Origin: Plantago ovata
Taxonomy: Eukaryota > Streptophyta > Magnoliopsida > Lamiales > Plantaginaceae
Direction of reading: 5' to 3'
NCBI GenBank assembly: GCA_028274465.1
Contig: CM051457.1
Coordinates: 56,394,425 to 56,458,424, forward strand
DNA length: 64,000 nt
Shown here one piece after another: positions 31,533 to 40,698 of the stretch. The number at the start of each line of letters is the position of its first letter. The first letter of the stretch is position 1. Both the position numbers and the translations under genes were made by a program. Below the pieces are notes generated by a model. That model was given only the letters and a program-made list of their open reading frames with translations, was not told the origin of the DNA and ran no database searches.

Positions 31533-32140
31533 TGTTAAGAAACTTGTAATTTTGATGAGAAAATTAACCATGCTAAATTAAGAAAAGTCCAGTAACTAGT
31601 ACTCTTAAGGTCCATAGGAATTTAGAAGTTTAAGGACATTGTAAAAGAGGAACGTTTGCTGAAAACTTAGTGTAGGTACTAGTTAGGTGCTTTAGTTTGC
31701 TGATGATGTACTTTGTTTTTACAAATGAATTATTGAAACACTAGAACCGCTCAGAAACTTGAGAATTCGAAGACTTAAGACTTAAGAAGAATTCTGAGAA
31801 AGGTATCTACAAAGGCACATGTAGCTCAGAAAGTGAGATTTTCAACAACAGCTCGCATAAGTGAAAATCTATATGACATAGTAGGTTGTGCTGGCTGAAA
31901 CTGAGACTGACCACTTGCTGAAATACATATGTGACCAACTTGCTTAAAGTACTTGCATTTTGGATCCAACGTTCACATTTGAATTCGATTCAAATGAACA
32001 TTAAATGCAAAGTAGGCACGCGAAGAACATGAAAACTAGAAGACAAATGAAGGACGCTTCTGAAAGTACAAAAGCAAAATAGTGACATCTTAAGGAACAA
32101 AGCCTTAGAATTTGAAATTCAAACGGCTCCCTTGATTCAC

Positions 32141-32150
32141 TATAAATATA
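32141..32150 (+). promoter_or_regulatory. TATA box of the Copia D LTR
   Basis: TTCACTATAAATATAGGTCA; conserved in all LTRs of the family. Transcription of the genomic RNA is expected to start about 30 bp downstream. Confidence 0.75.
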
Positions 32151-32887
32151 GGTCATCCGGCAAAGAGTTGAGGTGTGTCAACAACGTGATCAAACTCTCA
32201 CTTGTGCTTAAACCCTCAATCTTCCATACTCTTTACTGCCTATTGATCCGTTCCAAGAGTTAAACTTGAAACAAAAGCTACTTGTGAAGAAGTGGAATAT
32301 TCACGGCTAAGAAATTAGTTAAGTGTTCTTTCTTTCGAACAAGAACAAGTCTTGACACCAGAAACAACTTAACTTATTTACTGAAAAGTATTACAAGTTG
32401 TGTTTCTTTAGATAACTTGTTATAGCTGAAAAAGTTATACTCAAGTCATCTCATCCCAAACCTCTCTAACTGATAAACACCCTTTTTCAGGCGTGAAATT
32501 CAGGGGGAATTAATCAAGCATTGTGTTGCTGATTATAAGTCCCAAGTTTGGTGGAGAACAAGGTTACAGTTCTCTAGTTAGGTTGGAAACGAAGCAAGTG
32601 CGCTTTGGTTTCTGAAGAATCATTTTAGATAGAATTTGTAAGGAACCTCAATCTTATCTTAGTGGATTCAGTCCTAGAAACGATAAAGTGGATTAGTTGA
32701 GAGCTTACGCCACTCTCAGATACCACTATAAAAGTGTTCGTGTGATTTACGTTACCGTATTTAGTTTTCAGCAAGCTTTACTTATTGTACACTGTCACTC
32801 TATTCACTTGCTGAAACTAGCACTATCTGAAAATCACTTATTGTATAAAGACTTCCGCACTCTGTTTTTAAAGTACCAGTAAAACTC

Positions 32888-32955
32888 GTTACTGAAAAGT
32901 AACTAGTACTTGCTGAGAAAGTTAAGTATCAGCAAACTCATTACTGAAAAGTAAT
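32888..32955 (+). repeat. Twin GNRA-tetraloop hairpins in the RNA leader (R/U5)
   Basis: GTTACT-GAAA-AGTAAC (32888-32903) and ATTACT-GAAA-AGTAAT (32940-32955) lie in a 52-bp near-duplication. The outer pair changes G-C to A-T between the two. Equivalent pairs occur in the other four LTRs of the family. Confidence 0.75.
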
Positions 32956-33051
32956 AAGCACTTGCTGAGAAATTTTTTAAACGACGAAAGTTTGAAAAGA
33001 CTATTCACCCCCCCCTCTAGTCTTTTCTTGTTGTTTAAAGGGACCAACAAG

Positions 33052-33063
33052 TGGTATCAGAGC
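33052..33063 (+). promoter_or_regulatory. Copia D primer binding site, initiator tRNA-Met
   Basis: TGGTATCAGAGC two bases after the LTR end. Confidence 0.92.
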
Positions 33064-33155
33064 TGGAGGTTCTTTAACCTTCTGAACCTAGATCCCCTTA
33101 GGTGCTTTCCGTAAATCACTCTCACTTGATCATTTGGTACTATTTTGCTGACAGG

Positions 33156-34821
33156 ATGTCTTTAGGAGATGCTCCCTTGCTGAAGCTGGAAAACTATGAA
33201 AAATGGCGAAACAACATGATGTTGCATCTTGAGGCCATTAGTGATGAGATGGTTACTGTCATAAATGATGGACCTATCAAGATCACTAAACTTGAAAGAA
33301 GTTTTCCTCACAAAACCACAGACGCTGGAAAGGAAACTATCTTAGGTGAACCAGTATATACTGTCGTTCCAAAACCAAGAGAGGAATGGACTTCCAACGA
33401 AGCCAAAAGATTCCATCTTGATGGCCAAGCAAGAAACATCATTATTCGATCAACTCCAGATACTATACAGTGCAAACTGTGGGGTGCCAAAACTGCTAAG
33501 GAAGTTTGGAAAATGGTTCAAGATCTTTGCGCTGGATCTGACAAAACCAAGGAAAACACGAAGTGCTTAAGTTAAAGTTCCAAAACTTCAAACAAGGTAC
33601 AAATGACTCACTGGAAGACTCGGATTTCAGATTCACAACTCTAGTAAGTGAGATGGCTTCCTTAGGAGTTGGAAACCTCTATTCAGATTCTGAGAAGGTG
33701 AAAACCATTATTAGAAGTCTGAACCAAGAATGGATCCATACTCAGAATTTCTACTATAATCAAAGAATGCCAAATATCACACCTACAGAGTTGTTCTCTC
33801 ATCTTGCTACTGTCAATTACGAGACAAACCAAAGAGAAAATGTGTTTGCTGAAAACTCGCAAAACATTGCTCTTGCCGCAAAGCCATCATCTTCTGAAAA
33901 GAAAAATGATAAAGAGGGTGCTGATCAAAATGCTCTAGTTGTTAAAAACATGAAGAAATTCATCAGTAAGGAACTTGAAAGGCGAAAAGCAAAAGAGAAG
34001 CTGAAAAAGCATCTTGGTAACAACTACCATAAATACAAGAATGAAGCTAGCTCGCTGAACAAGCAAGCTCAACAAGCAAATTCTTCTGAAGAACCAGCAG
34101 TTGGCAATGATCTCTGCTTTTTTTGCAAAAATCCTGGACACTTCAAAGCAAATTGTCCTTTGCTGAAAGGCAAATCTGCTGAAAAGAAGAAGAAGTTCAA
34201 AAGGGCTTTGATTGGTGAAGAAAAAAAGCTTCAAGCAAAAATCGATGCGATTTGCATTGATACAAGTTTTGAAGACAGTGAGGTAGAGAGCTCAGACACT
34301 GACGAAGAAGAAGCCACTCTTGATTCTTGATGTAGAGATTGTCAAGGAAGTTTGTGGGATAACTATGGAAGCTTATCCAGATGTGTCAAACTATGAATTC
34401 TGCCTCATGGCCGGTCAGGTAAATTTTCCTACCTCTGACTCTGATTCAGAAAGTGAAGATGTTATTGACCTTGATAGAATTCAAGGAGAAATCGAAAGAT
34501 TTGAGAAAACTCTGAGCAAACAGCAAGAGAAACTACAGAATGCTGAAACTCTGAAAAAGTATGTCTTGTCGAAAGAAGATTCAGAAAAGAAAGATGTTGA
34601 AATATTGCATCTCAAGAAGTTAATTGCTGAAGCTACAGAGAAGAATTCTCAAATGACAATAGAATTGGAAGAGTATCAGTCCTCAATTCTAAAGTTACTT
34701 GCTGAAATAAAAGAAATGAAAAAGATGAAAATCAATTTCAAATCTTATGCTGATGCGAGTAACACGCTGACTGAACTAAACTCTTATCTGAGAGACCCAT
34801 CTCAGAAAGAAGGTTTAGGTG
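33156..34821 (+). pseudogene. Copia D/B gag, 5' part
   Basis: The ATG at 33156 opens MSLGDAPLLKLENYEKW, followed by the capsid. A 4-nt deletion near 33555 and a 7-nt tandem duplication near 34322 shift the frame. The zinc knuckle is present with spacing CX2CX4HX4C (CFFCKNPGHFKANC), then a basic stretch, an acidic region and a coiled coil (GEIERFEKTLSKQQEKLQ). G3 inserted after the AGGTG at 34817-34821; gag resumes at 44122. The family gag is about twice the usual copia gag length because of the coiled-coil and basic C-terminal extensions. Confidence 0.88.
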
Positions 34822-36023
34822 TGATGAACGTGTATTTTACACTTTCATTCGAGTCTTTTTTCACCAATTTGGCTATCCTCTATGTTAATTTAGCTATATT
34901 TTAGTGCATTTTATTAGAATAGTGTCACGTTTCCCTTTAGTTTGTATTTTACAGGTTTTGGGTGAAAAACAAGGTTTTCCGGGCAATTATATTGAAGTGG
35001 ACGAGGAATTGGTGTTCCGAAGGCATTTTTGGAGTATCTAGAAGATTCCGGATAGGATTTGAAGTATAGGGGTCGAGTCTAAAGGCTAAAAGGTCACTAG
35101 AAGGCAAAAACCGAGTCCGAAAAGGAAAAGAAATCCAAAAACGCGTCGAAAACGCGTCCAAGGCCGGCTGGAGGTCCCGGGCGATTCGCCCAGGACGTGG
35201 GGCGGTTCGCCCCACACCAGGCGATTCGCCGGTGTGTGGGGAGACTCGCCCCACACCGTCCGAACCTCTATATATAGTTGCTCAGTTTCTCCGTTTTTTC
35301 ATACTTTCTCAGACCTTTTCTCTCACCTTTCTCATTAGTTTTAGGTAGGAATTCTCCAGAGCCTGTTCTGGGGATTCTTAGCATAGGAGACACTTTTTCT
35401 TATCGTTTTGGAGCTTGTGAAATCGCGATTCTTCGGAGATTGACAACCTTCGGTATCATTGTATCTTACAGTTTTTTTATTCATATTTATTTATCTTTCA
35501 ACATGTTTTCATTCAATCTTTCTATGATTTCTGTTGATTGCATGTCATCTATGAGTAGCTAAATTTATCGTTGGTGATAGTATGTGATTTCTTAGCGAAG
35601 GGTTAATAATTATGCTGATGGCGGTAAAGCGAATCAGACTTTGAGTTATTGCTTTATTTCTTTGATCTATCTAAAACCTCTATCTTCGTAGTGTTGAATA
35701 ATACCGGAATACAATTTGACTATTCATTGATCAAAGATCTCTATGCAAAACGATCGGGTACTTCATGCATGATTATTAACATGCTATGCTTTGAATGATT
35801 ATACTATCACTAACCTCCATTATCTGATAAGAAAAACCTTTGCTAAGTCGTTTGTTGATTTTATATTTTAAGTTAGATTAGTTAAAGCTAGTTATAGTCC
35901 TTAGAGATCGACACTCGAGGTTATTTTACTGCTACACTATGGTTTTCGTTGTAGTTGTGAATTGCCTTTGGCTAAATACAAATTTATTTTATTAATTAGA
36001 ATCTGACAAATTCCGGTTCATCA
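34822..36023 (+). repeat. G3 5' LTR
   Basis: 1202 bp, TGATGAACGTGTATTTTAC...CGGTTCATCA. GC-rich dyads at 35177-35257 lie just upstream of TATATATAG (35269-35277). Its closest relative is the LTR at 42915-44116, of the same length, rather than the partial 3' LTR. Confidence 0.92.
35177..35257. repeat. Cluster of GCGA-N-TCGC dyads upstream of the LTR TATA box
   Basis: Consecutive dyads GGGCGATTCGCCC, GGGGCGGTTCGCCCC, GGCGATTCGCC and a decayed GGGGAGACTCGCCCC lie 10-90 bp upstream of the TATA box. Similar clusters occur in the LTRs at 20847, 23240 (inverted), 42590 and 43275, and internally at 38572 and 18060. Confidence 0.8.
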
Positions 36024-36026
36024 AAT

Positions 36027-36044
36027 TGGCACCGTTGCCGGGGA
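36027..36044 (+). promoter_or_regulatory. G3 primer binding site, tRNA-Asp type
   Basis: TGGCACCGTTGCCGGGGA follows the LTR after three bases. It is complementary to the 3' end of plant tRNA-Asp with one mismatch, the primer typical of Athila elements. Confidence 0.85.
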
Positions 36045-36169
36045 CTATACTCCTTTTTTCTGTTTAGCTTTTTTATATTTTCAGCATTCAATTCCTAGTT
36101 TTAGTTGTTTTTATTTTTCCTATTTAATCTCTCTCTGATACTCCTTTCCTAGCTTGTTACAGTTAGTGT

Positions 36170-38320
36170 ATGCGACATACACGATCTAGGGGAACACCGC
36201 TTGCTGATTCAATTGCTGAGATCGACAGAGTCTACCACCAAAGAAGGCGACTACTTCGAAGACGTGAACTTGAGGAAATAGAGGATACCGATTTCTCTGA
36301 ATCTCTACACAGTCTTTTCAAGGAAATCGACGGAATGGCAGAAGCTAGACCACTAAAAGCATGGGTTCAACCCTCCAAGGATCGTATTAGGGGACCGACG
36401 ATTGTTCTTTCGTCTGCAACTCGTGATCTGGAAATCAAGAACCACGCGTTCCAACAACTTCCGAGGTTCTATGGCTTAGCAAGGGAAGATGTGATGGGGT
36501 ACTTGCACGATATCGATGATTTCGTCAACCAACTCCCACGACCCGGAGCTGAAATAACAACGGATGAGTTGAGGATGAAGGTTTTTGCTTTGGGGCTTGA
36601 CGACAGAGCCAAGTCATGGTTGAGTTCTCTACCGGCGGGCTCGCTGGACACGTGGGAGAAGGTTTTTTCAGCTTTCATGGAGAAATACTTCCCTCACACC
36701 TTGACTACCGCGCTTAAGGCGCAAATCACTGGATTCAAACAAGACTATGATGAGACCATCTACACCGCGTTTGAGAGGTTCCAAGACCTCATGAACAAGT
36801 GCCCTCACCATGGTTTTGAGCTTTCGGATCTAGTCCAACACTTCTACAATGGACTAACCTTCGAGAACCAACAAGTGGTGGATTTCCAATGCCGAGGCAA
36901 TATTTGGGAGGAAACCGCGGAAGCCGTCTGGGCGGTTTTCGAAAGACTTGCTAAGGGTTCGCAATTCAAGGATCCAAGAGCGATGGTTAGGAGACATGGA
37001 CCTGAATCTCCACCTACTCAAGAGGCCCCTATGTATAGGGGAAACGGGGATCGATTCGAGTGCTTTACCAACGAGTTGAAGCAAGTCCTCAAGAGCGCCA
37101 CTGGAACATCTGTGTCGAACGAAGTTTGCCGAATATGCAAGAACTATGGGCATGGAGCTCATATGTGTAGATCGGATCTTGCATATGATGATGGCAATTG
37201 GGTTCAAGGAGGCGAAGAGGCTACGGAATTTGGTACTCAAGAAGCTAGCTACGGACAAGACGGTAGGAATCCTCGAGGTGGATTTTGGAGAAGAGGATTC
37301 CGAAACAATCAAGGATATGCACCGGCTAGCCAAACTTATGGCCCTAACCAAGACCGTAGTAGGCTTAACTATGGTAATGATCACTGTGAAAATCCCGCTC
37401 CGAAAGAGCAACCGAAGTCGAAGACAGCTCTACTGATGGAGAACTTGCAAAAGATAGTTGATCACACCCAAAGTTTTCTCAAGCGTTATGAAGAAGATTC
37501 TGAGAAGACCAGGGCGAAGCTTGATCGATTGGAAGAGAGCACTAGGCTTGCCCATCAAAAGATGCAAGAGTTGATTGACCGAGGAGCAAGTAGGGAGCAA
37601 GGGAAGCTGCCTAGCAACACTGAGAAGTCGATGTCCATTACCTTGGTGGGTGATCTACCTGTTGAAATTACCATCAGGAAGGTTCCTAAGTGTGAGTGTT
37701 GCAAGGATGAGGAACCCCCACTAACCAAGGAAGAAGAGAAGGATCTTGGTTCTGATGAGAGTGAAGAAGAGCAAGAGGATCCCGAGCCAATCCCTCAAAG
37801 TTTCGATGTTAAGGTCGGGATTGGTGAACTTGAAGATGTTCGTGCTACACTAGATCCGGGATCTTACTCTAATGTGCTCCCAATGAATGTGTTTGAGAAG
37901 AGTAGCCTTGGAAAACTATCTGAGCATAAGGCTATTGTGCAATTGGCGGATGGATCCTTTGTGAGACCCGAAGGCGTTGTGAAGAACGTATTGGTTAAGA
38001 TTGGTGAAGCCTCTGTGTACACCAATTTTGTAGTTATGCCGGCGTCTACACCTGGGATGGGGGATGTTGTTCTCTTGGGGAGAACGTTCTTCACTAAACT
38101 ACGCTCCGTGATAGACATCTACCGAAGGAATTGCACCATTGAGGTGGATGGCAAGCGACATGTGTTGCGAGCCATATCTGATCCACCTGATCACTTCAAT
38201 GCTTCTCGCACCATTAACTACTGTGGTCTTGCTGTCTATGTTCATTCTTATTCACAGGTTCATGGCATGAGGAAAAGATCCATGAAGGGGAAGTCTAGTA
38301 CCCTCAAGAAGAAGAGCTAG
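36170..38320 (+). CDS. G3 gag-protease polyprotein (Athila-like)
   Basis: 716 residues, one intact frame from MRHTRSRGTPLADS. The capsid (residues about 90-280) has FYGLAREDVMGYLHDIDDF, AKSWLSSLPAGSLDTW, EKVFSAFMEKYFPHTL and CPHHGFELSDLVQHFYNGL. A zinc knuckle CRICKNYGHGAHMC lies near residue 324. A short coiled coil (LDRLEESTRLAHQKMQEL) and a CECCKDEE motif precede an acidic linker. The protease-like region reads TLDPGSYSNVLP, with a D-P-G where Athila elements carry D-L-G and most others D-T/S-G. The flap is followed by VVLLGRTFFTKLRSVIDIY. The frame ends without any RT. That gag-PR stays open although pol is missing suggests selection for a structural role, with replication enzymes from a partner. 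Confidence 0.88.
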   Translation: MRHTRSRGTPLADSIAEIDRVYHQRRRLLRRRELEEIEDTDFSESLHSLFKEIDGMAEARPLKAWVQPSKDRIRGPTIVLSSATRDLEIKNHAFQQLPRFYGLAREDVMGYLHDIDDFVNQLPRPGAEITTDELRMKVFALGLDDRAKSWLSSLPAGSLDTWEKVFSAFMEKYFPHTLTTALKAQITGFKQDYDETIYTAFERFQDLMNKCPHHGFELSDLVQHFYNGLTFENQQVVDFQCRGNIWEETAEAVWAVFERLAKGSQFKDPRAMVRRHGPESPPTQEAPMYRGNGDRFECFTNELKQVLKSATGTSVSNEVCRICKNYGHGAHMCRSDLAYDDGNWVQGGEEATEFGTQEASYGQDGRNPRGGFWRRGFRNNQGYAPASQTYGPNQDRSRLNYGNDHCENPAPKEQPKSKTALLMENLQKIVDHTQSFLKRYEEDSEKTRAKLDRLEESTRLAHQKMQELIDRGASREQGKLPSNTEKSMSITLVGDLPVEITIRKVPKCECCKDEEPPLTKEEEKDLGSDESEEEQEDPEPIPQSFDVKVGIGELEDVRATLDPGSYSNVLPMNVFEKSSLGKLSEHKAIVQLADGSFVRPEGVVKNVLVKIGEASVYTNFVVMPASTPGMGDVVLLGRTFFTKLRSVIDIYRRNCTIEVDGKRHVLRAISDPPDHFNASRTINYCGLAVYVHSYSQVHGMRKRSMKGKSSTLKKKS

Positions 38321-39406
38321 GCGCAAGTAGGAGTCGAGTCAAAGACTATAAACAATGGTGCTATCCGGGAGGCAACCCGGAGTTTTTATCGCTTTTTTAC
38401 CGCTTTATTGCATGCATTCATACATTGAACAATTTGCTTTTCATATGTGAATTTGTTCGTCTCTGTGTCGTATGTGCTTATGTTTGTGTTTGAGTGAACT
38501 TTTTCGAGTGGTTTTATGAGTAAAATGGTTTTCGGGGTATAAAAAACTGAGTTTTCGAAAAAAAATTCGTCTCCCCACCTCAGGAGGTGGGGGGCGATTC
38601 GCCCCACGCACGGGGCGACTCGCCCCGTGGTACCTGAAGGGTAAAAAACGGGAGAAAGCTCCCATTTCTTCATTTTTCTCATCTTCTTCACTTCTTACTC
38701 CAAAAATTTTCAAAATTTTAAAATCTCTTCAATCCTTCATAAAATCTTCATTACTCCATCAAATTGTGTGTTCTTTAGCTTCAATCGAAGCGCATTACGT
38801 GCTCTTTCTTTTCATCCGAACAAATTTCTTCCTAGTTCATTTAGTCTTCGGATTTGAGGTAATCTCACATGAACCCTAATTTTTCAAATTTGGGGTTTTT
38901 TTGATTTATGCTTCAATTAAGCTTATATGATGTATGGGTTGATGATTTGTGTGATTAGAAACGTTATTCACTATCAATTGCATGTTCAATTATGCTTGGT
39001 TTGTTGGATTGAGAATTTTGCCTACTAGATGTCTATGTCTTAAGGTGCAATGTTTCTTTTCCTTTCACTCCATATTTAAACTTGTGTTTGTTGATGTGAT
39101 AATGATGGGCATGTTGGTAGAATGCATGATTGATGAAGTTGAGGATTTATGATGCTAGATTTTTTGCAACTACTGTATTAATTGAGCCTTATGATTCAAG
39201 GCTATTTGTTGTCTAGCAAGAGCATAATGTGATATGTGCATGTAGTAGTTACATTGATACGTTGCATGTTGAAGTAGCTAGACTAGACATGGAGGTTTTG
39301 AGGGGTTCGATTGTGGTAGATATCACTCGTATGTTCACTCTTGCATTTGCATATGCATAAGTCTGTTTTGTGTCATACAAGATACTAATTGTTGTTTGTA
39401 GGAATC
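38321..39406 (+). other. Promoter-like region, leader and intron upstream of the G3 extra ORF
   Basis: After the gag stop comes a T-rich stretch, then three GC dyads at 38572-38627, then a weak A-rich TATA-like GTAAAAAACG (38641-38650). A pyrimidine-rich leader and a donor GATTTGAG|GTAATC (GT at 38859) follow. After 543 bp of T-rich sequence an acceptor TTGTTTGTAG (AG at 39400-39401) lies 5 bp before the ATG at 39407. G2 keeps the same layout with a 542-bp intron. No coding potential within. Confidence 0.55.
38859..39401 (+). other. Probable leader intron of the G3 extra ORF
   Basis: GT-AG boundaries, strongly T-rich content and a start codon immediately downstream. The homologous segment in G2 (18331-18872) is almost the same length and keeps both splice sites although its ORF is gone. 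Confidence 0.5.
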
Positions 39407-40698
39407 ATGGCTCCACGAGACAAGATGAAAGCTGGCTCAAGCAAGAAGGGTAAGGGGGCAGCATCAAGCTCCCAACCTTCCCACGAGCTGTTCGAGTTGT
39501 CTCTAGCCGCAATCGATGTCCGACAGAGGCTCAAAGCGGAGCTAGCTCAAGGGGGGCAATCAATTATACCGGACAAAAGGATAGACATTCCGGATGAATT
39601 AGCTCAGAGGGCGGGGTACAGGACGCTCTCCCGTCTGGCAAGGAAAAGGAATTGGGGTTGGTATACTTCCAACCGATTCAAGGGGTACGATACGAGCCTC
39701 CTCCATGAGTTCTATGCTAGATACACTGATCTTGAGGAGAAGGAGGGGGTACTCGTTCAAGGCGTAATTGTGCCATGGACGTCGGCCTCAATTTCTGCAT
39801 TCATCCATCTTGGGGAACGGGAGTTCACCGGAAGCAACCACTCCTACGAGTATTCAAGGGCCACTAGGGGGATCGGAACTGCCATCACATGTGTGATTTG
39901 CAACAGGGAATATAGGTATCCAGATACCGGAGCACAACCTGTACGGATCCATCAGAGTGACCTTAGCATCGAGGCTAAGGTGGTTATGAAATTCTGCATT
40001 TTCAACTTGATCCCTAGGAAGAATGACACGTGGATACAGTCTAATTATGCCGAGCTCCTCTCCTGCTTGATAGGAAAGCATCGAATAGACATCGGTCAGA
40101 TCATGTATGCCGAATATGAGCGCCATTGGGAGAAGAAGAAGAAGCCCTTCATTTTTCCGAGCTTCATCACAGCATATTGCAAATATTACGGGTCGAGGAC
40201 ATTGATGAGCGGGATTGCGAGGTCGCTGCTCTTTCCCCTTCGACTATTGATGTGCAGCTAACTAGGTATCAAATGAAGAACCCCACGGCTGCTGCTGCTG
40301 ATGTTGAAGCTCCATTTCAAGCAACTGATTCTGATGATGAAGATGAGGATGCTATGGAAGCTGACGATGGCCTAGTACCTATCCCGGATATTCCTTTTGT
40401 CCATAGAGAACCACATGCACCGCCTCGAGTACCACATGGGTCTCAAGGTTTTGACTTCTCTGATTTTCGGGCCCACTTCGATGCTAGTGTTGCATCCTTG
40501 ACCATTACTGTCCAAGGAATGCGACATGACCTTGACGGACACATTGCCCAGCGCAACCACGATTGGGAGATGATTGAGGAGCATCGCCGGAATGAGAGGC
40601 AGATAATGTGGGAACAGCAACAGCTCATCCAGCAGCAACAGGATCTCCTGTCTGACATGTGGAGAGACTATTATGGGGATAACAATCCCGATAATTAG
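39407..40698 (+). pseudogene. G3 extra ORF, Transposase_32-like protein, one frameshift
   Basis: The ATG at 39407 starts MAPRDKMKAGSSKKGKG. Two frames (39407-about 40185, then to 40698) join at GGGTCGAGGAC near 40190, where a single base appears to be lost. Motifs: ARKRNWGWYT, DTSLLHEFYARY, VQGVIVPWTSASISAFIHL, then SIEAKVVMKFCIFNLIPR, ELLSCLIGKHRIDIGQIMY and PFIFPSFITAYCKYYG. This is the layout of the plant transposon-protein domain PF20167. The second part is acidic (DSDDEDEDAMEADDG), then Gln-rich (QQQLIQQQQDLLSDMW), and ends in DYYGDNNPDN. MAPRDK/MAPKK starts and basic N-termini are shared with the Copia extra ORF. No catalytic motif recognised; function unknown. Confidence 0.75.

Larger units (their letters stand above)
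31533..33049 (+). repeat. Copia D 5' LTR
   Basis: 1517 bp, TGTTAAGAAACTTG...GGGACCAACA. TATA box at 32141-32150 and twin tetraloop hairpins at 32888-32903 and 32940-32955. It agrees in diagnostic positions (for example AACAAAAGCTAC, ATTACAAGTTGTG) with 58080-59067 and not with 54398-58079. Confidence 0.9.

Noticed and set aside
33935..34234. Phe/Leu-rich frames opposite gag
   Set aside because: They are antisense shadows of the Lys/Glu-rich gag coding strand, found opposite every gag copy here.
36027..36044. tRNA-Asp gene fragment
   Set aside because: Only the primer binding site complement is present; no cloverleaf around it.
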